Assembly: GCA_022749755.1 (NCBI GenBank)
Contig: CM040442.1
Location: 14,296,457-14,360,456 of the forward strand
Direction of reading: 5' to 3'
Length of the DNA: 64,000 nt
Source of the DNA: Azadirachta indica
Lineage: Eukaryota; Streptophyta; Magnoliopsida; Sapindales; Meliaceae
The position numbers and the translations under genes are program-made. The notes beneath the pieces were generated by a model, which was not told the origin of the DNA, made no database searches, and saw nothing but the letters and a program-made list of their open reading frames with translations. Of the stretch, positions 58,658 through 64,000 are shown piece after piece. Every line of letters starts with the position of its first letter. Position 1 is the first letter of the stretch.

Positions 58658-59802
58658 CTTTTCTTATCTCTTTTTTACCACTCATTGCATTTTGTTATTT
58701 TTTTTCTTTAGTTATTTTTGCTTAAATTTGTTTCAAGTTTTACTTGTATTTCAATAACTACTATCTCAGGTAATATTCTCTATACTGTACCTTTTTACAT
58801 TTAAACATTGGGGACAATGTTGCAATCTGGTTGGGGGGAGTGTAGTCGACATAAGTTACCATTTTTTTTTTATACAACTAAAAAAAAAAATTAAATTCAT
58901 AATTTGTAAGGATGGTAGAGTAAGGAGTAATTTTACTCCTGAGACACATCTTAGTAGATATGCATTATCATTTGTTTTGATTTTTGAATTCATAATAAAG
59001 AATTTATCATTCACTTTCTTTTGAATTGATCAATATACAAACTCTCACATCATCATCACATAATAAATTCTGCTCAGATACTCAATCTGTAAAATATTTA
59101 TAAACCATTTTTTACACACACACTTGATACATGATTGTGGATGACATATTGAAATTTTACAATATTTGAGCTCTTTAATTTTGTCAAAGGTAGCAACTAA
59201 GGTTCAAAAAAAAAAATCTCCAAAAAAAATAATAATAAAAAAAGTTAAAAATAAAATAAATAAGTAAAAATTCTAATCAAAACTTTTTTTTAATAACCGG
59301 GCTTCTTGCCTAATCAGCAGTGAATTTTCGTGTAAAACGGTAAAGTTTTGATATGAATAAGTTCATAGCCTTAACTCGAGTAATTAAGCCCGTAAGAGTG
59401 TTTTAATACCTAATACCTTAAGGCCAACTGGTCTGGAAGTTATTGGCCCAAAGCTCGCTACATGGGTTAGGTTATGCACAAAGAAAAAAAAAAGAAAAAA
59501 AAAGGAGATAGAAATAATCTTTGCCCAAAGAAGTTTACCTTGACAAAATTTAGAACCAATGTTGTTTGATTCTCATTAAGTTCCATAAATGTATTAGTTA
59601 CAAAAGCACAAAAAGAAGGTTTATTAATAATTTGACTGATGAGTATTTGACACATATATAGTAAATTTTTAAGCGAGAGTTTGTTTATTTTGAGAAGATG
59701 AAAAGGAAAAGAATGATTTTTACTTTGAATGTAAATTTTATAAATCAACTCTAAATGGTATTGTTTATATTACTAGGAACTAGTAACAAGCTGGTTGGAG
59801 CG
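58658..59802 (+). other. 3' region of the Athila-like element
   Basis: No gene. 58831-58842 (TTGGGGGGAGTG, after ACATTGGGGACAATGTTGCA) is the classic Athila-type polypurine tract, yet it lies about 960 bases before the right LTR. 58907-58970 is a decayed partial copy of the accessory frame. 59280-59470 is less AT-rich (CCGGGCTTCTTGCCTAATCA; CTTAAGGCCAACTGGTCTGG) and resembles Athila 3' leader sequence. The base sequence immediately before the LTR (AGCTGGTTGGAGCG) is only a weak purine tract. Confidence 0.6.
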
Positions 59803-61214
59803 TGATGAATGTTTAAAAGTATAGGTTTATTAAGAGAAATATTATGATTCACACTTAATAATGTTCTTCCATTCCCCAATAATGAAGCATATTCCTTTAT
59901 ATTGAATTGTAAAACATGAATTGCACTAAATAGTTGGTTTTGCGCAGGTTTCGTATAATGAGCGTATCTTTCAATCCAAATTATCAATTGATACGATTTT
60001 TAGATTGAACAAACATAAACTCATCATTTCAAAACTTTGTAAGCTAAAGGTTGGACCAGTTCGAGCAATTAATGGGATGAAATTGGGCTTCAACAGAACT
60101 CAAGCGCATCTTTGAACTAGCCCAACATGCTTCTGTATTTGGGCCGTATCTCCATAAATATGTAACGAAAAATTATATAGTTAAGTGATCTAGAAAGCTG
60201 AGAAAGGGATCTAAATTGTTTATGTTTTGTACTTTCTCAAAGTTCAACTGATTTGGTTACCAAAAAGAGTTATCATTCTAAAAGGGCGGTGGAAAAATGC
60301 GACTTGAACATTTCTGCCTATTTTCAACACAACTCACAGTCTAAAATAGAAATAAGAGCAAGATATGGACCACTAGAAAGATGAGTCATCCACCTACAAC
60401 TTTGAAGAAGGATGCTTTACGAAATTCGGTGGTTTTCATGGTCAAAAATATGTTGGAAATTGGTAGAGCGTGATTAATTGAAAATTAACCAAATTATGTT
60501 CACATATGTGAAATGTCTTTTGTTTTACCTATATAAAGGAAGACGTGGAAGTGAGGAAGATCAGTTTTGTTTCCATTTTTATTTTCTTGTTTTAATTTGA
60601 ACTTTAATTAAATGATGTATTTCTAATTTCGTAATTAGAGCTAAGGGTGAACTTTTGATGATTCTATAGTTTTGTTCTTAGATCCTTTATTTCGTTCTTC
60701 ATTGTTAATCTTTTTATTGATTGAGTACTATATTTTGCAAGTGATTTTGAATTGTTAGAAACCTTGATTCATTGTTAACAAATGGTACATTGAATGCTTG
60801 GATATTTTCTACATATCAAGAGTAAGGCAACTTATAAATTTTTACCATCAACTAAAAGGTAAGTCTTTTGATTTCTTTGTGCTTAAATGTTTTGTTTTCA
60901 TCATCCAATTAAGATCACTTCTTTTGATTCTTAATTGTGTTTTTCTTTAAAAAAAAAAAATCAAGAATAAGTTTTATGCAAATCATTAAAATGGATCTCT
61001 AATGCCCTAATATATAATAATACTGAATTTAAATTTGACAATAAGCAAATTCACTCCATTTCTTCTAATATTGGAATATTTGGACTTGTAATATTTAGAC
61101 TTTTGGACTTGTGGACTTAATATAATATATTCCCTGTGAACCGACACTCAGACTTCCGAACTTTATTACTTGAGACAACTTATACTTGAATATTACAACC
61201 TTTAAGTTGTAGCA
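59803..61214 (+). repeat. 3' LTR of the Athila-like element
   Basis: Partner of 49779-51184. Same start and end. Contains the same TATATAAAGGAAGACG promoter-like stretch (near 60531) and an A-run of about ten at 60949-60960. Confidence 0.92.
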
Positions 61215-64000
61215 ATGATAAGGGGAAAGGATGCTGAATGTTTGCTAAATTTTCTTTCTTTTGTGTTAGGGAAGAGAATGGTGAGTTTGTGGTGAACTAT
61301 TATATAGGAAAAAGAATGGTGCTTTATAGAGGAAATTTGTTACGGTTGCAGGCCACGAACGGTCAATTTTGGATTATTTTCATTATTTTCATTTTCACTT
61401 CATTTTATTTCCTTATTAATTACTTAATATATTATTACATTATTCTTATCAAATTTAATTAGATTACTATTTAATTATTTTTAATTTTTATATTATTAAA
61501 TTTAAAAATCATAACCATAATGAATTATCATCCCTCTCGAGATAAAAAAGTAATTATTTTATCTAGGTCAAACTCACAAAATTAATTCTTAATTCCCAAC
61601 TTATTTTTAAATTTCACATCAAAGTCAAAAACTCACTATTAGTAGGTTTATACATTGATTGCAAACTAATTGACTAGACCCATGTCTGCTACATAGTACC
61701 ACGTCAGGTAGAAGTGGTACTGTGTAGAAGTGGTCAAGAAATCCGGACCGAACTAAATTTATTATTATTTAATTTTTTTAGGTGAAAATGACATTGTTTT
61801 TGTAGATTTAAATAAACAACTTCATTTTTATACTAAAAAAAATTCTAAAAATTCTCAAAATTATAATTTAAACTTAAAAATCAGACCAAACTAAAAAGAA
61901 ACTGGTTGGTTCGGTTCTTTTTCGGTTCTCTCTATAATTGATTCAATTTGATTCGATCTTTCTCTTGTAATTGGTCCGGTCTGATCTTTAAAATGAAAAG
62001 CCCAAAAAGTCTGGTTCTAATCTGGCTTTGCAAAAACTCAGACTGAATCGAATTTTATCCACCCTTAACATCAACATCATTATGTCTGTTATGTATGATC
62101 TACCTTTGCTATGTAGATGTAGTATAGTAAAAGCATTCTCGAATGGGCAAATTCCTATTACCTGGAGTAACGATAAGACGTAATAGTATATTTTTTAAAA
62201 ATCAGGGATATAATGGATAATTCGAGAAACCTTTAAGGGGCAACATGCATTTTTCTATTATAATACTGTAACATCTTCATTTGGGTTACTAGCGACTGAC
62301 GTTGATCATCATCAATAGCATTGACCATCGTTGACCATCATTTATTTGGGTTACTATGAATATTATTCATATTCTTATTGAAAGCTCTATGCAATTGTAC
62401 AATCACTATCATTGTTTGAACAAACATTCGTTATAAATTTGAAGTTAAATGTTTCAAGTATCAAAAATTTAACTTCAAATCTACACGAATAGTTACTCAA
62501 ATGAGAAGATAATTATAGCATTTTGTAGAACGTTTAATAAGGATTTGAATGATATCTATTATAACTAAACACGAATAGTGTTTGATGGTAATCGGCGACG
62601 ACAATCCAAACAATCAAACAAGGTCAAACCAGGTCAAACCAGGTTAGGAATGGGCAAGAGATCCCTGGCGCACTCAAGAACAAGGTTAGGGATTGGGGCT
62701 AGCTCAATGCCATCCTTGCGTATTAAGGACTAAAATGTTAAAGTCTATAAAATCATGTCCTAATTTATTATTTTTCTAAATTTAAGGACAAAAATGTTAT
62801 TATCTTTTTTGTTATTAGTTTTAGGTTAAATATTATTATACATATTACATGTTGTTGAATATATTTCCAATAATATCGTTACTAATTTATTTTTCTTTCA
62901 CTTTCAAATATTCATTATTAATAAAATTGAATGATCAATATTTTTTTTATTTAACTAATTAACTATTATTTTTGTTAAAATAATATCTAGCAAATCAAGT
63001 ATTATATTACCTTGATTTGCAAAGATATTATTTAATATTATTTCTTTAATCTATGATCTCTTTTTTCTAATTAAAATGATCTTGTTTTCCTTTTATGCAG
63101 CAATTTATTGTACATTATTTATTTACTTTTCTGTATACTTTACAAATCTATAAAAAGGTTATCCCATATACATATTAGTGCAAGAAAATAAGAAATAAGA
63201 AACATATTTCTTATCATTTTTATTCTTAAAAATAACAACTCATCATCCACTTTCTCTCTCTTCTCTTTCTCTCACTTTCTGTTAATAATTTTTTCTAATA
63301 TTAGAAATTATAAACTATAAAATTAGCAATTTTCTTCACATTAAATTCACAAAATTCAATCCAAAATATATACTTTTAATTTTATTTTTTCATTTATTTT
63401 TATTCATTCTCTTGCTCTCTTCTCAATTTCACTTATTTATGAATAACTTTATTTATAAAAAACAAAAAATACTGAATTTCCTAACACAAACTATGGCTAA
63501 AACTTGAACCTTAATAAGTCACAATCTAATCAAACTTTATACAACTGAGCAAAATTCGTATAAATTTTAAGCAAAAAATATATTAATTTTGTCTTTTCAG
63601 ATTATGCAAGGCCATTATAATTAACAAGGAATTTGATAGATTTAAAAGGTTCAAAAGGAAGATATAATTATTTTGAGAAGTAATTAATATTAATTACGTA
63701 GTGAGAACTAGATATGAGGTTGAATGTAATGCATGGTTAATATAAAATCTTAAACACACAATTTTAATAATGTGTCGTATGTCATTAGAATATTAAAAAT
63801 TAAAGATAAACAAGAATAGTAAAAATAAGGTGGGAATCTGAATCTATTATGTACATACACTAATAGTTGTTATAACCAAAACCAATAGCCAATCAAAGTG
63901 ATAAGTTTTCGAATATTAAGTCATTTATATTCTTGTTATTGCAAAAAGAAAGAAATCATTAAATGATATAATAATTATTTATTACTTTAACTTTATTATA
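61215..64000. other. Intergenic repeat-rich DNA to the window end
   Basis: No gene. Visible pieces: 61905-61990, a GGTTCGGTTCTTTTTCGGTTC-type repeat; 62150-62265, inverted relative of 44545-44640; 62610-62645, three copies of AGGTCAAACC; 62750, another AAATCATGTCCTAATTTATT repeat; and 62973-63487, which could be a decayed solo LTR (starts TGTTAAAATAATATC, has CTATAAAAAGG near 63150, ends CTAACA) but has no matching target duplication. Confidence 0.4.

Larger units (their letters stand above)
49779..61214 (+). mobile_element. Athila-like Ty3/Gypsy retrotransposon with accessory reading frame and captured LOG fragment
   Basis: Left LTR 49779-51184 (1406 bases) and right LTR 59803-61214 (1412 bases) both begin TGATGAATGTTT and end AGTTGTAGCA. 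The primer site is TGGCGCCGTTGCCTGGGA. Gag, protease, RT, RNase H and integrase follow in Gypsy order. The flanking 5-mers GTGAT and ATGAT agree at four of five positions. The first 160 LTR bases differ at about seven positions by eye, so this is older than the element at 28953-36075. The coding region has many stops. Between integrase and the right LTR are about 2.8 kb of extra sequence holding an accessory frame and a LOG gene fragment. Confidence 0.92.

Noticed and set aside
62973..63487. Solo LTR
   Set aside because: TG...CA ends and a TATA-like box are present, but flanking 5-mers (ATTTT and CAAAC) do not match and no related LTR is in the window.

Overview
This is nuclear DNA from a flowering plant, most likely a eudicot. 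It is very AT-rich, its genes have several GT-AG introns, and it carries plant-type LTR retrotransposons, CACTA and Mutator relics and many small inverted-repeat elements. I cannot name the species. There is no sign of prokaryotic, organellar or CRISPR sequence.

Three host genes look intact. (1) The 5' part of a type II (Golgi, K+-insensitive) H+-pumping pyrophosphatase gene lies on the minus strand at 1-1761 and runs off the left edge. (2) A complete seven-exon mTERF gene on the minus strand (16674-21754, 593 codons) resembles the EMB2219-type chloroplast mTERF. (3) A three-exon gene on the plus strand (41213-43894, 212 codons) encodes a cysteine-rich, single-span membrane protein of unknown function with an N-myristoylation motif.

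The rest is mostly transposon. 2.7-8.0 kb is a field of small inverted-repeat elements. 8.7-13.6 kb holds a broken TFIIS-domain relic beside a truncated, decayed Copia element (minus). 14.7-16.5 kb and 22-25 kb hold further foldback elements and SINE-like pieces. 26.0-28.6 kb is a Tat/Ogre-like Gypsy relic. 28953-36075 is a full-length Gypsy element with two 850-bp LTRs, a GATGT target-site duplication and an initiator-tRNA-Met primer site, inserted in what appears to be a CACTA-type DNA transposon whose accessory (Transposase_24/TNP-like) gene is still readable at 36.3-37.6 kb. 45.9-48.5 kb is a Mutator-like transposase relic. 49779-61214 is an Athila-like Gypsy element with 1.4-kb LTRs.

The most unusual observation is in the Athila-like element. 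Between the end of pol and the right LTR it carries a small basic accessory reading frame (57156-57704) and, about 330 bp further on, an intronless, broken copy of a LONELY GUY (cytokinin-activating phosphoribohydrolase) gene at 58033-58657. This looks like capture of a host transcript. A second point is that in the 28953-36075 element the integrase reading frame passes through the polypurine tract and uses the first 78 codons of the 3' LTR. Coordinates of exons come from reading splice signals by eye and from family knowledge; no alignment or search was run.
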